From: JACPPO01 sp965262505 | Lineage (GTDB): Bacteria > Acidobacteriota > Vicinamibacteria > Vicinamibacterales > UBA2999 | Assembly (NCBI GenBank): GCA_965262505.1 | Contig: CBDHFM010000030.1 | Coordinates: forward strand, 248,001-312,000 | Length of the DNA: 64,000 nucleotides | Reading direction: 5' to 3' | Shown: positions 35,293 through 43,456 of the stretch, one piece after another | How positions within the stretch are numbered: the first letter of the stretch is position 1 | Layout: each line of letters starts with the position of its first letter | The notes under the pieces: model-generated | Told to the model about the DNA's origin: nothing | The model's database searches: none | What the model saw: only the letters and a program-made list of their open reading frames with translations | Position numbers and translations under genes: made by a program

Positions 35293-35574
35293 CTAGATGC
35301 CCGATTAAATCTGCGTATAATGTCGTCACGAACAGGCTTTGATCGTGGGTTGCTTGGCGGATACTTGAGTGGCTTACCGCTTCGCGCAAGGACCGGCTCC
35401 TTAAGCGAATGATCGTGGAAGTCTAAGGGGTGTTTCGGATTGCTTTTCAACAACCTGAACCCGCCAACTTGCCGTTGGTCGTCATGATCGAAGCTGATGA
35501 ATGCATTTGCTGCCATGATCTGAATCTTCTGTTCAAGCCTAGTCGATTCGGCGCATTGAGGAGAGTCCCACTTA

Positions 35575-36090
35575 CTAATGTACCGTCATACGCGAGAGAC
35601 CAGTGAGCACGAGGTCGGCTACGCGATCGAGGACCGGTGTATGAATGAGTTCCTGGTTCTCATCGAGCGTTAACATGTTTACACGTGCGATGCCTCGCAC
35701 GCCTACCTCTCCGAACGTACGCCACACGCTGTTTCGGTCGACGATGCGGTCGTTTCTTGTTGCAGGATCGTTCTCTGCGATTGGGGGCTCGCTGTAGAGC
35801 TCATTGATCGGAGTAGGTCTGCAGAAGTCGACCGGCATTGGCTTTCCTTCAATCGCATCGACAACTTGAGCCGCTGCACCCCCGAGGAGACTAGCAAGGT
35901 AAAGTGGCTTGTTGCTTGTCAACGCCAGTAACGCTTCTTCAATGACCCCTGGGTATCTTCCGGCGGAACCCGCTCGCCGCCCACCCAGACACAATCGTGC
36001 ATCGCTGACTGTGGTCAGCTGTTGTCGAAGAAATGTTAAGCCTCGGGCGCGAACGTAGCGATATAGCGGGCTGTCAACACCACCCTGCTA
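35575..36090 (-). pseudogene. SLOG-like nucleotide-binding protein, 5' part lost to ISAzo13
   Basis: The open frame continues upstream of the first usable start to the ISAzo13 border: GGVDSPLYRYVRARGLTFLR, QQLTTVSDARLCLGGRRAGS, then AGRYPGVIEEALLALTSNKP and LYLASLLGGAAAQVVDAIEG. The LGG-R-x-G/GRYPGVIEEA/LYLASLLGGA pattern is a Rossmann-like SLOG (Smf/DprA/LOG-type) nucleotide-binding region of the sort found with TIR and Sir2 effectors. Beyond the IS, 23 bases (37395-37417) continue the frame as MGIDEQA, but a TAG falls at the insertion site, and IS256 copy 3 removes the rest. The 58-base gap to the DUF1863 gene supports an operon. SLOG subfamily assignment is by eye. Confidence 0.65.
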
Positions 36091-37394
36091 AGAGCCTGCA
36101 AGGAAATAACTGCTTGTACTGTTGATCGGCGAGTAGTACGCTGCGCCCGTGGAGGTGGCCACCCTGCGGGCAAAGCATGCAGCGCTGGCGCCCGTGCTCA
36201 CGGAGCGATCGCGCCGGGTGTGGGCGGCGACTGAGGCCCAGGCGATCGGTTATGGCGGCACGGCGCTGGTCGCCCGAGCCACGGGTATCGCGACATCGAC
36301 CATCCAGCGCGGTTTGCGTGAATTGACGGCGGACGAGCCGCTCGCGGGCGGCCGGACGCGAAGGGCGGGCGGCGGCCGCAAGCGCGCGATCGATCTCGAC
36401 GCGACGCTGCTGCGCGATTTGGATGCGTTGGTTGAGCCGACCGCCCCCGGCGATCCCGACTCGCCGCTGCGGTGGACGTGCCAGAGCGCACGGACGTTGG
36501 CGGTGGCGCTCGACGGTCTGGGCCACCGCGTCAGCCACACGGTGGTCGCCGAGTTGTTGCACGGACTGGGCTACAGCCTGCAGGGCAACGCCAAGACTCG
36601 TGAGGGCCGCCAGCATGTCGATCGGGACGCGCAGTTTCGGTACATCGCCCGGCGCGTGCGACGCGCGCAACGGCAACAGCAGCCGACGATTTCGGTGGAC
36701 ACCAAGAAGAAGGAGCTGGTCGGCGCGTTCAAGAACGCGGGCCGCACCTGGCGCCCGGCGAAGACGCCGCAGCGGGTACAGGTCCACGACTTCGTGATCC
36801 CGGCCACCGCCACCACGGGCGGGAAGGCCATTCCGTATGGCATCTACGATCTGCATCGCAACGAAGGCTGGGTGCGTGTCGGGATCGATCACGACACCGC
36901 GAGCTTCGCGGTACGGTCGATCCAGCGTTGGTGGCAGCACATGGGTCGCCCGGCGTATCGACAAGCCCAGTCGCTGTTGATCACGGCGGATGCAGGCGGG
37001 AGCAACGGGGCGCGCCTCCGGTTGTGGAAGTGGGAACTGCCGCGTCTGGCCAATCGGACGGGCTTGGTGATCACGGTCTGTCACTTTCCGCCGGGTACGA
37101 GCAAGTGGAACAAGATCGAGCATCGGGTGTTCTCGCACATCGCGATGAATTGGCGCGGCACCCCACTCGTCGACTTGGCCACGATCGTGAGCCTCATTGG
37201 CTCGACGCACAGTCGGTCCGGACTCCGCGTTCGGTCGGAACTCGACCGCGGCCAATACCCGGGTGGCATCACCGTCACCGATGCGCAGCTGGCGACGGTA
37301 CGCCTCGAGCGGCATCGCTTTCACGGCGACTGGAACTACACGATCCATCCCGCTGCTCCGAGAACACAAAAGTCAGTAATTGTCTGACAAGCCC
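36091..37394 (+). mobile_element. ISAzo13-family element, complete copy (1304 bp)
   Basis: The ends AGAGCCTG and (reversed) GGGCTTG are flanked by TA on both sides. The broken copy at 46713/56294 has the same ends and target TA. Confidence 0.88.
36149..37387 (+). CDS. ISAzo13-family transposase
   Basis: This 412-aa protein has family blocks LRWTCQSARTLAVALDGLGH, VSHTVVAELLHGLGYSLQGN, TISVDTKKKELVGAFKNAGR (first catalytic Asp), LLITADAGGSNGARLRLWKW (second Asp) and FPPGTSKWNKIEHRVFSHIA (Glu). The start ATG is GTG-like in context, with GGAGGT running through it. It is complete, while the copy split between 46720 and 57085 also carries a one-base insertion. Confidence 0.9.
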   Translation: MEVATLRAKHAALAPVLTERSRRVWAATEAQAIGYGGTALVARATGIATSTIQRGLRELTADEPLAGGRTRRAGGGRKRAIDLDATLLRDLDALVEPTAPGDPDSPLRWTCQSARTLAVALDGLGHRVSHTVVAELLHGLGYSLQGNAKTREGRQHVDRDAQFRYIARRVRRAQRQQQPTISVDTKKKELVGAFKNAGRTWRPAKTPQRVQVHDFVIPATATTGGKAIPYGIYDLHRNEGWVRVGIDHDTASFAVRSIQRWWQHMGRPAYRQAQSLLITADAGGSNGARLRLWKWELPRLANRTGLVITVCHFPPGTSKWNKIEHRVFSHIAMNWRGTPLVDLATIVSLIGSTHSRSGLRVRSELDRGQYPGGITVTDAQLATVRLERHRFHGDWNYTIHPAAPRTQKSVIV

Positions 37395-37417
37395 TAAGCC
37401 TGCTCATCAATACCCAT

Positions 37418-38855
37418 GGGGATGTCCCACTGACTGTTGAAAATTGACGCGGCGGCTCCTCACTGCTCGTGATACACGAGTGGTGGGCAACCCGAGGCGA
37501 CACGCCTCACAGCAAAGGAGCCGCCATGAAGAAGTCTCGCACAGTCCGTCCCGCCGCTGGTGTTGAATCTCCGCCCCCGCGTCGCCTGCCCCTCGTCGAG
37601 CTGCTGATCGATACCGAGGCGGAGCTGTTCGAGCTCGCGGTGCGGTCAGGGTTACAGGTCTTGGACGCCATGCTCGAAGACGATCGGACCGCGATCTGTG
37701 GCCCGCGGTACGCGCACCAGGCCGACCGTACGGCGGCCCGGGCCGGGACGGTGGCCAGTGAGGTCGTCCTCGGCGGGCGCAAGGTGGCAATCCGGCGTCC
37801 CCGGGTCCGCGCGGCCCGCCAGGAAGTACCGCTGCCGACTTTCCAGACGATGGCCCAGACCGATCCCCTGCGGCGCCGCACTGTCGAGCAGCTGTTGGTC
37901 GGTGTCAGCACCCGGGGCTATGCTCGGAGTCTGGAGCCGCTCCCGGCCGACGTCCCCAGCCGTAGCGTGAGTAAGAGCGCCGTCAGCCGCCGGTTTGTCG
38001 CCAAGACCGCCGCGCAACTGGCCGCGTGGCAGGCGACGCCCCTCGAGAACCTGGATCTGGTCGGCCTCGTCCTCGACGGTGTCCACATCGGCGAGCACTG
38101 TCTGGTCGTCGCCTTGGGGGTCGGCGCCGACGGCACGAAGCACGCCCTCGGGCTCTGGGAAGGCTCGACGGAGAACGCGACCGTCTGTCAGAGCCTGCTG
38201 GCCAACCTCCAGAGCCGTGGCCTGCGCACCGATCGGAGTGTGCTGGTGATGCTCGATGGGTCGAAGGCGCTGCGGGCGGCGGTGACTGCGGTGTTCGGCC
38301 GCGCCGCCGTGGTGCAGCGCTGCCAAGTCCACAAGACCCGCAACATCCTCGACCATTTACCGGCGCGCCAGCGGCCCTGGGTGCAGGCCATCCTGCGGCG
38401 GGCCTATCAGCACGAGGACGTGAAGACCGCGATGCGGTTGCTACGGAACCTCGCCCGCCGCCTCGACCGGGAACATCCGTGCGCGGCGGCCAGTGTGCGG
38501 GAAGGGCTCGAAGAGACCGTGACCGTGCTCACGCTCGGCCTCGCTCCCCGTCTCCAGCGCTCGCTGGCCACCACCAACGCCGCCGAGAGCCTCATCAGCC
38601 GGACCCGCCACGTCAAACGCAACGTCAAGCGCTGGCGGGGCGGCCAGATGATGCTGCGCTGGGTCGCCGCGGGTGTGCTCGAAGCAGCCAAAGGGTTCCG
38701 GCGCCTGAAGGGACATGCGGATATGCCGCAGCTCGTCGCGGCCCTCCGCGCCCGAGATCACCGTCTCGGCCTCGGAGACTCCAGGGAGGCGCAGCACGTC
38801 GCTTAGAATGTCACCCGAGTCGCCGCCGAGTTTCAACAGCGGCCGGGACATCCCC
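37418..38855 (+). mobile_element. IS256-family element, type a, copy 3
   Basis: This is a complete 1438-bp copy. Its flanks are ATACCCAT (SLOG-like gene) and GCAAGAAG (TIR gene), with no duplication. Confidence 0.92.
37526..38806 (+). CDS. IS256-family transposase (type a), copy 3
   Basis: The protein is identical to that of copy 1. Confidence 0.95.
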   Translation: MKKSRTVRPAAGVESPPPRRLPLVELLIDTEAELFELAVRSGLQVLDAMLEDDRTAICGPRYAHQADRTAARAGTVASEVVLGGRKVAIRRPRVRAARQEVPLPTFQTMAQTDPLRRRTVEQLLVGVSTRGYARSLEPLPADVPSRSVSKSAVSRRFVAKTAAQLAAWQATPLENLDLVGLVLDGVHIGEHCLVVALGVGADGTKHALGLWEGSTENATVCQSLLANLQSRGLRTDRSVLVMLDGSKALRAAVTAVFGRAAVVQRCQVHKTRNILDHLPARQRPWVQAILRRAYQHEDVKTAMRLLRNLARRLDREHPCAAASVREGLEETVTVLTLGLAPRLQRSLATTNAAESLISRTRHVKRNVKRWRGGQMMLRWVAAGVLEAAKGFRRLKGHADMPQLVAALRARDHRLGLGDSREAQHVA

Positions 38856-38958
38856 GCAAGAAGTGGCAACACGGTTAAAAGCGGCAGGCGTGAATGTTTT
38901 CTATGACGATTTTGAGAAGGCGAAGTTGTTGACCTGCCGGCTTTCTTCGGACCAGTGA

Positions 38959-39882
38959 TTACTGGAGAACAGCGCCAGTTGAAGTTCGTCGTGCGTCTCC
39001 GTGTTCTTCCTGGTCAGCGCGAGCCGGCATTGCCGACGAGCGCCCTCCGTCATCCGAGCCAGCCCTGAGCTGCGCCTTGAACTCGGCTGGCGTCAGATAG
39101 CCAAGGCTTGAGTGCGGCCGCACCTCGTTGTAGTGCTGTCGCCACTGCTCGATCCCGACCTTCGCGTCCATGCGGTTCCGAAACCACTGGAGGCTCAGGA
39201 ACTCGTCGCGGAACTTCCCGTTGAACGATTCGTCGGTGGCATTCTGCCACGGCTTCCCCGGGTCGATCAGCGCCGTGTCAATGCCCGCGTCACCGAGCCA
39301 GCGCAAGATGGCGGTGGCCACGAACTCCGGTCCGTTGTCCGACCGCAGGTGCCGCGGGGCGCCGTGCACGCTGACCAGCTGGGCGAGCACCTCGATCACG
39401 CGCCCAGAGCGGATGCCGCCGGCCACGTCAATCGCCAGACATTCGCGGGTCCACTCGTCGACGATCGTCAGGCATTTGAGCGTCTGCCGATTCGCACAGG
39501 TGTCGAACACGAAGTCGTACGCCCACACGTGGTTCCGGGCGGTCGGCGGCAGCGGCCGGGGCCGTCCCGTGGCCACCCGGCGCCGGGGGCGCCGCCGCGG
39601 GACCTGCAACCCCGCCTGGCGCCAGAGCCGATGCGTGCGATCGGGGCTCATCACGTGCCCCTCTCGTCTCAGGAAGATCCGGATCCGGCGATACCCATAG
39701 CGGGGATACTGGGCCGCCAAGCGGCGCATCGCGGTCAGAGCGGGGGCATCCCGCACCGCCAGCCGCGACTGATAGCCCAAGGTCGACCGCGCCACCGAGA
39801 GTACGGCGCACGCGCGGCGGTCGGACAGACCGCGTGATCGGGTATACGCGACCTGCTGCCGGCGCACGCGTGCGCCTACCAT
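38959..39882 (-). CDS. IS3 element E transposase OrfB
   Basis: This 307-aa integrase-type transposase has core motifs VWAYDFVFDTCANRQTLKCL, HLRSDNGPEFVATAILRWLG and WQNATDESFNGKFRDEFLSL, followed by the usual RPHSSLGYLTPAEF. The frame is intact. Confidence 0.9.
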   Translation of the reverse strand: MVGARVRRQQVAYTRSRGLSDRRACAVLSVARSTLGYQSRLAVRDAPALTAMRRLAAQYPRYGYRRIRIFLRREGHVMSPDRTHRLWRQAGLQVPRRRPRRRVATGRPRPLPPTARNHVWAYDFVFDTCANRQTLKCLTIVDEWTRECLAIDVAGGIRSGRVIEVLAQLVSVHGAPRHLRSDNGPEFVATAILRWLGDAGIDTALIDPGKPWQNATDESFNGKFRDEFLSLQWFRNRMDAKVGIEQWRQHYNEVRPHSSLGYLTPAEFKAQLRAGSDDGGRSSAMPARADQEEHGDARRTSTGAVLQ

Positions 39883-40139
39883 TTTTTTCGCGTGATCTCC
39901 TTGAGGACGTCGATCTCCAGGTCCCGGTCCGCCACCATCTTCTTCAGGCGGCCGTTCTCCTGCTCGAGCTGGCGCAAGCGCTTGACGTCGGACGGTTCCA
40001 AGCTGCCAAAGTGCTTCCGCCAGCTGTAGATCGTCTGGCCGCTGACACCGTGCTTCTTCGCCACGTCCGGGACCGGTTTCGTGTCGGCCTCCCGGAGGAT
40101 CGTGACCATCTGTTCTTCGGTGAATCGGGTCTTCTTCAT
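39876..40139 (-). CDS. IS3 element E transposase OrfA
   Basis: The 87-aa HTH protein (MKKTRFTEEQMVTILREADT, VSGQTIYSWRKHFGSLEPSD) has a C-terminal zipper ending LKEITRKKW. Its end overlaps the OrfB start by 7 bases, and the A-rich AAAAAAATGG there is a likely slippage site. Confidence 0.88.
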   Translation of the reverse strand: MKKTRFTEEQMVTILREADTKPVPDVAKKHGVSGQTIYSWRKHFGSLEPSDVKRLRQLEQENGRLKKMVADRDLEIDVLKEITRKKW

Positions 40140-40416
40140 GGCTCCCTCACTTTCCGAGGGCGCCATTCTCTCAAGCGTCAGCTGGTCCGAAAAATGGCAG
40201 GCAGGTCATTGTGGGGAACAAATCTAATTGACCATCTCGCCGACATCTACCGGAACAAGTCGCACTACGTTGTCATGTTCATTTCTGAACATTACGTCGA
40301 TAAGGCATGGACGAAGCACGAGCGGCAACACGCGCAAGCTCGTTCGCTGATCGCTAACGACGAATACATCCTGCCTGTGCGGTTCGACGACACCGACGTG
40401 CCAGGGATGGCCAACA

Positions 40417-40680
40417 CTATCGGCTATATAGATTTGCGGAAGATGACCCTGAGTGAATTCGTCGATCTGGTGCTGATGAAGCTCGGGAAGCGGAAAGAGA
40501 ACGAACCGTAGCCATCCGAGCCAGCCGGCGCCATCCACGAATCACAGCGACTCCCACAGTTGACCGAACTACTCTAATCGAGAGCGGCTGACCAACATTG
40601 CCGAGGGCAATATCGGCGTTACGCACTTCAAGGAACTTAACGCGCTGGTAACCACCACCACTGGGTCGTGAGATCTTCAT
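40417..40680 (-). CDS. small open frame coupled to the integrase
   Basis: The ATG overlaps the integrase stop as ATGA, and the first 36 codons (MKISRPSGGGYQRVKFLEVR, NADIALGNVGQPLSIR) look protein-like. The second half runs antisense to the end of the TIR gene and looks non-coding. It is either a truncated island gene following the integrase or chance. Confidence 0.3.
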   Translation of the reverse strand: MKISRPSGGGYQRVKFLEVRNADIALGNVGQPLSIRVVRSTVGVAVIRGWRRLARMATVRSLSASRASSAPDRRIHSGSSSANLYSR

Positions 40681-41912
40681 AAATTATCCTCACTCCGCGT
40701 CCCTGGTATCTCGGCACGCCCCCCGTTCAGGTAGGCGGCCCAGTCGTCCATCAACCGGCGGCGGCGCGCGAACAGGTCCGACCGCGCGTAGGCCGCCTCC
40801 GTCGGATTGCGCACCGTATGGGCGAGCGCGGCTTCGACCACCTCACGCGGCGTATTCGTGTGCTCCGCCGCCCAGTCCCGGAAGCTCGACCGGAACCCAT
40901 GCGGCACGGCGGCGATACCGAGTTCTTTGATCAGCTTGCTCAGCTTTTTGTCGGAGAGCGGCTTCCCACGCGGGTTGGGGAACACCAGTCCGGTCCCCTC
41001 ACGTCGTCCACCCGCGCCAGTGAACATCGCCATGGCTCGCGCGGAGAGCGGGACCCGGTGATCTCGTTTCGCCTTCATCCGCGCGGCGGGGATGGTCCAC
41101 ACATGCTCGTCAAGGTCCATCTCGTTCCACGTCGCCAAGCGCACTTCGCCGGACCGCGCCCCCGTCAACACCAGAAACTCGAACGCCTGCTTGGTGGTGA
41201 CCGACGCCCTGGATGCCCAGACGGTTGTGAGGGCGTCCGCGACCTCGCCGTGGGGCAACGCTTGCATGTGTTGGACGATGGTTTGCTGCTGGCTAAGGGC
41301 CTGCCCCAGGACATCGCCCGCCGGGTTGTCCGGCCGGTAGCCCATCGCGACCGCCCATTTCATCACGGCGCCGATCCGTTGCCGCACGCGCCGGGCGGTT
41401 GCGGGCTTCGTGTGCCAGATGGGAGTAAGGAGCGCCAACACATCGGCGGTGGTGACCGCGGAGACCGGCACCGCGCCAATGTGCGGGAACGCGTAGGCGC
41501 GCAGACTGCGCGGCCAGTCCTGCGCATGTTTGGCATTGCGCCAGCCAGGGCGCTGTTGCTCCAGCACACGGGCGGCGGCCGCCTCGAACGTGAGCTGCCC
41601 GTGCACGCTCCATTTGCTGGCCAGCGGGTCCCCGCCCGCCCGTGCCACCTTGCGCTGGGCGAACGCCATCTCGCGGGCCTCGGCCAGCGACACCAGTGGG
41701 TAGCCGCCGAGCCCAAGTTCCCGGCGGCGGCCCTTGATCACCAAGCGTTGCACCCAACAGCGCGCCCCGGTCGGCAGCACCAGCACGTACAGCCCCTGCC
41801 CGTCGCAGTACCGCCCTGGCCGTGTCACCGTGCGGACAAAGGCCGCGCTCAATGCCTTCTCCGGGTGCTTCCCGTGCTTGCGCCCAGGGGTGATTCGCGT
41901 CGCCTCCACCAT
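40677..41912 (-). CDS. tyrosine site-specific integrase, P4-type
   Basis: This 411-aa recombinase has an N-terminal DUF4102-type arm-binding region (GRYCDGQGLYVLVLPTGARC, ELGLGGYPLVSLAEAREMAF) and a core-binding domain. The catalytic domain carries Arg in LTGARSGEVRLATW, His-x-x-Arg in PHGFRSSFRDW, His in ALAHTVRNP and Tyr in EAAYARSD. The second ATG is chosen because GAGG lies 9 bases before it. Enzymes of this group integrate islands into tRNA 3' ends. It sits next to the TIR remnant, so that TIR gene may be its cargo. It looks intact. Confidence 0.92.
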   Translation of the reverse strand: MVEATRITPGRKHGKHPEKALSAAFVRTVTRPGRYCDGQGLYVLVLPTGARCWVQRLVIKGRRRELGLGGYPLVSLAEAREMAFAQRKVARAGGDPLASKWSVHGQLTFEAAAARVLEQQRPGWRNAKHAQDWPRSLRAYAFPHIGAVPVSAVTTADVLALLTPIWHTKPATARRVRQRIGAVMKWAVAMGYRPDNPAGDVLGQALSQQQTIVQHMQALPHGEVADALTTVWASRASVTTKQAFEFLVLTGARSGEVRLATWNEMDLDEHVWTIPAARMKAKRDHRVPLSARAMAMFTGAGGRREGTGLVFPNPRGKPLSDKKLSKLIKELGIAAVPHGFRSSFRDWAAEHTNTPREVVEAALAHTVRNPTEAAYARSDLFARRRRLMDDWAAYLNGGRAEIPGTRSEDNL

Positions 41913-42065
41913 TTTCATTCACCTCTTTACTTCCACCATTATAAATCGGAATCAGGCGGATGCAATCGGAACGTATGGAACAGGAAAATACTATCTAACT
42001 ATCGTAAATACAAATATTTATGGATGTCATCGGCTGTCAGTGGACAGTGTCTGAATATTATATGC
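41913..42065. promoter_or_regulatory. AT-rich region upstream of the integrase gene
   Basis: About 150 bases of unusually low GC (for example AAATACAAATATTTATGG) hold the integrase promoter and perhaps the attachment core. No tRNA-like sequence is present. Confidence 0.35.
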
Positions 42066-42542
42066 GGGGGATGATTCGACCACCGCCCTCGATCTGCTCA
42101 CCGCCGTCGATGGCCCTCTCGTGCGCATCACCGCTGACGCCGCCTATGACACGGTCGCCGTCTACGAGACGGCGACGGCGCGGGGTGCGACAGTCATCAT
42201 CCCACCGGCCAGGACGGCGACCGTCTCTGGGCACGGCCCGCGGTCGCCCGCGCGGGATCGAACGATCACGTTGGTGAAGCAGCTCGGCCGGCGCCAGTGG
42301 AAGAAGGCGTCCGGGTACCATCGTCAGGGCCGGGTGGAGAACACGTTCTTCCGCTACAAGTCCATCATCGGAGATAGCCTTCGCGCCCGGAGTCCAGCCG
42401 GGCAGGGGAGTGAGGCCGTCCTCGGCTGTGAGATCCTCAATCGGATGACCGCCCTCGGCCGACCAGTGTCATACCGCATCGGCAGGTGAGGATCCTGTCG
42501 GTGGGCATCGTGCGGGCCAGTGACGATTCGTGCAACAACGCC
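42066..42542 (+). pseudogene. IS5/IS903-like transposase 3' fragment with IS end
   Basis: The frame TTALDLLTAVDGPLVRITAD to RVENTFFRYKSIIGDSLRAR and the stop at 42489 form the C-terminal half of the transposase. The right end of the element (GTGCAACAACGCC) closes at 42542. Confidence 0.85.
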
Positions 42543-43399
42543 ATGTGACGGTGTGGGTGTCCTCGGAAGCGATCGCTGCCTGGACGCCCCGCCGGAGCGG
42601 CCGGCGGGGCGGGCAGCGGCGCTACTCGGATCTCGCCATCGAGACCGCCCTGACCCTGCGGCTCCTCTACCATCTCCCGCTGCGCCAAGCCGAAGGATTC
42701 CTGCACGCCCTGTTCGGGATGATGCGCCTCGACCTCTCCGCCCCCGACTATACGACGCTCTCCCGGCGCAGTCAGCATCTGACGCGCCGTCTGCGGCCGG
42801 TCCCGCCCGGCAAGGGCATCCATCTCGTGCTCGACAGCACGGGGCTGTCCATCGTCGGGGCAGGTGAGTGGGCCGCCGCGAAACACGGTGGCCGCGGCCG
42901 GCGTGGCTGGCGGAAGCTCCACCTTGGCGTCGATCAGTCCGGCGTGATCCGTGTCCACACGCTGACCGAGGCGACGGGGGAGGATGCGACCACCGCCCTC
43001 GATCTGCTCACCGCGGTCGAGGGCCCTCTCGTGCGCGTCACCGCTGACGCCGCCTATGACACGGTCGCCGTCTACGAAACGGCGGGGGCGCGGGGTGCGA
43101 CGGTGGTCATCCCACCGGCCAAGACGGCGAACGTCTCTGGGCACGGCCCGCGGTCGCCTGCGCGGGATCGGACGATCACGTTGGTGAAGACTCTCGGACG
43201 GCGCCAGTGGAAGAAGGCGTCAGGGTACCATCGTCAGAGCCGGGTGGAGAACACGTTCTTCCGATACAAATCCATCATCGGAGATGGCCTTCGCGCCCGG
43301 AGCCCAGCTGGGCAGGGGAGTGAGGCCGTCCTCGGCTGTGAGATCCTCAATCGGATGACCGACCTCGGTCGACCAGTGTCGTATCGCATCGGCAGGTGA
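42543..43399 (+). pseudogene. IS5/IS903-like transposase, N-terminally truncated
   Basis: The frame VTVWVSSEAIAAWTPRRSGR, LTLRLLYHLPLRQAEGFLHA, VLDSTGLSIVGAGEWAAAKH (first Asp), VRVTADAAYDTVAVYETAGA (second Asp) and HRQSRVENTFFRYKSIIGDG (Glu) contains the whole catalytic triad. The first ~23 residues are replaced by the neighbouring IS end, which supplies an in-frame ATG-like start, so a nearly complete protein could still be made. Confidence 0.85.
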
Positions 43400-43456
43400 G
43401 AATGATCCTGTCGATTGGCATCGTGCGGGCCAGTGAGGATTCGTGCAACAACGCCT
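42543..43456 (+). mobile_element. IS5/IS903-like element, left end missing
   Basis: The transposase begins at codon ~24 directly after the right end of the preceding copy. The right end (GTGCAACAACGCC) is present at 43444-43456. Two partial copies thus stand head to tail. Confidence 0.82.

Larger units (their letters stand above)
33523..35516 (-). pseudogene. DUF1863 TIR-like gene, split by IS1380 and truncated by IS256
   Basis: Two segments (35516-35293 and 33615-33523) join at the IS1380 duplication to give one frame: MAANAFISFDHDDQRQVGGF, HPLDFHDHSLKEPV, GKPLKYPPSNPRSKPVRDDI, then RASKLVVLIGDATCSSEWVT and WEINTFYDLKYQL. This is the N-terminal ~105 residues of the DUF1863/MTH538 TIR-like family, the fold of the ThsB sensor in Thoeris. 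The Trp-x-x-x-x-Trp-Glu region corresponds to the TIR catalytic-site strand. IS256 copy 2 removed the C-terminus. It lies 58 bases downstream of the SLOG-like gene in the same direction, so the two formed an operon. Confidence 0.8.
38930..40208 (-). mobile_element. IS3-family element E (1279 bp), TTGT duplication
   Basis: The ends TGACCTGCCGGC and, reversed, TGACCTGCCTGC share a following TTCGGACCAG. TTGT flanks both sides (38926-38929 and 40209-40212). Confidence 0.9.
38856..40511 (+). pseudogene. TIR-domain protein, 5' truncated by IS256 and split by IS3
   Basis: Segments 38856-38929 and 40213-40511 rejoin at a TTGT duplication into one frame: EVATRLKAAGVNVFYDDFEK, AKLWGTNLIDHLADIYRNKS, HYVVMFISEHYVDKAWTKHE, RQHAQARSLIANDEYILPVR, then FDDTDVPGMANTIGYIDLRK. 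This is most of a bacterial TIR domain; the Glu in WTKHE is at the NADase catalytic position. TIR proteins of this type cleave NAD or make cyclic ADP-ribose signals in phage defence. About the first 20 residues are lost to IS256 copy 3. The gene converges on the integrase gene. Confidence 0.85.

Noticed and set aside
33523..37417. Inversion between IS256 copies 2 and 3 around the SLOG/TIR-like genes
   Set aside because: Their 8-bp flanks do not match in either the present or the flipped arrangement, so partners outside the window are more likely.
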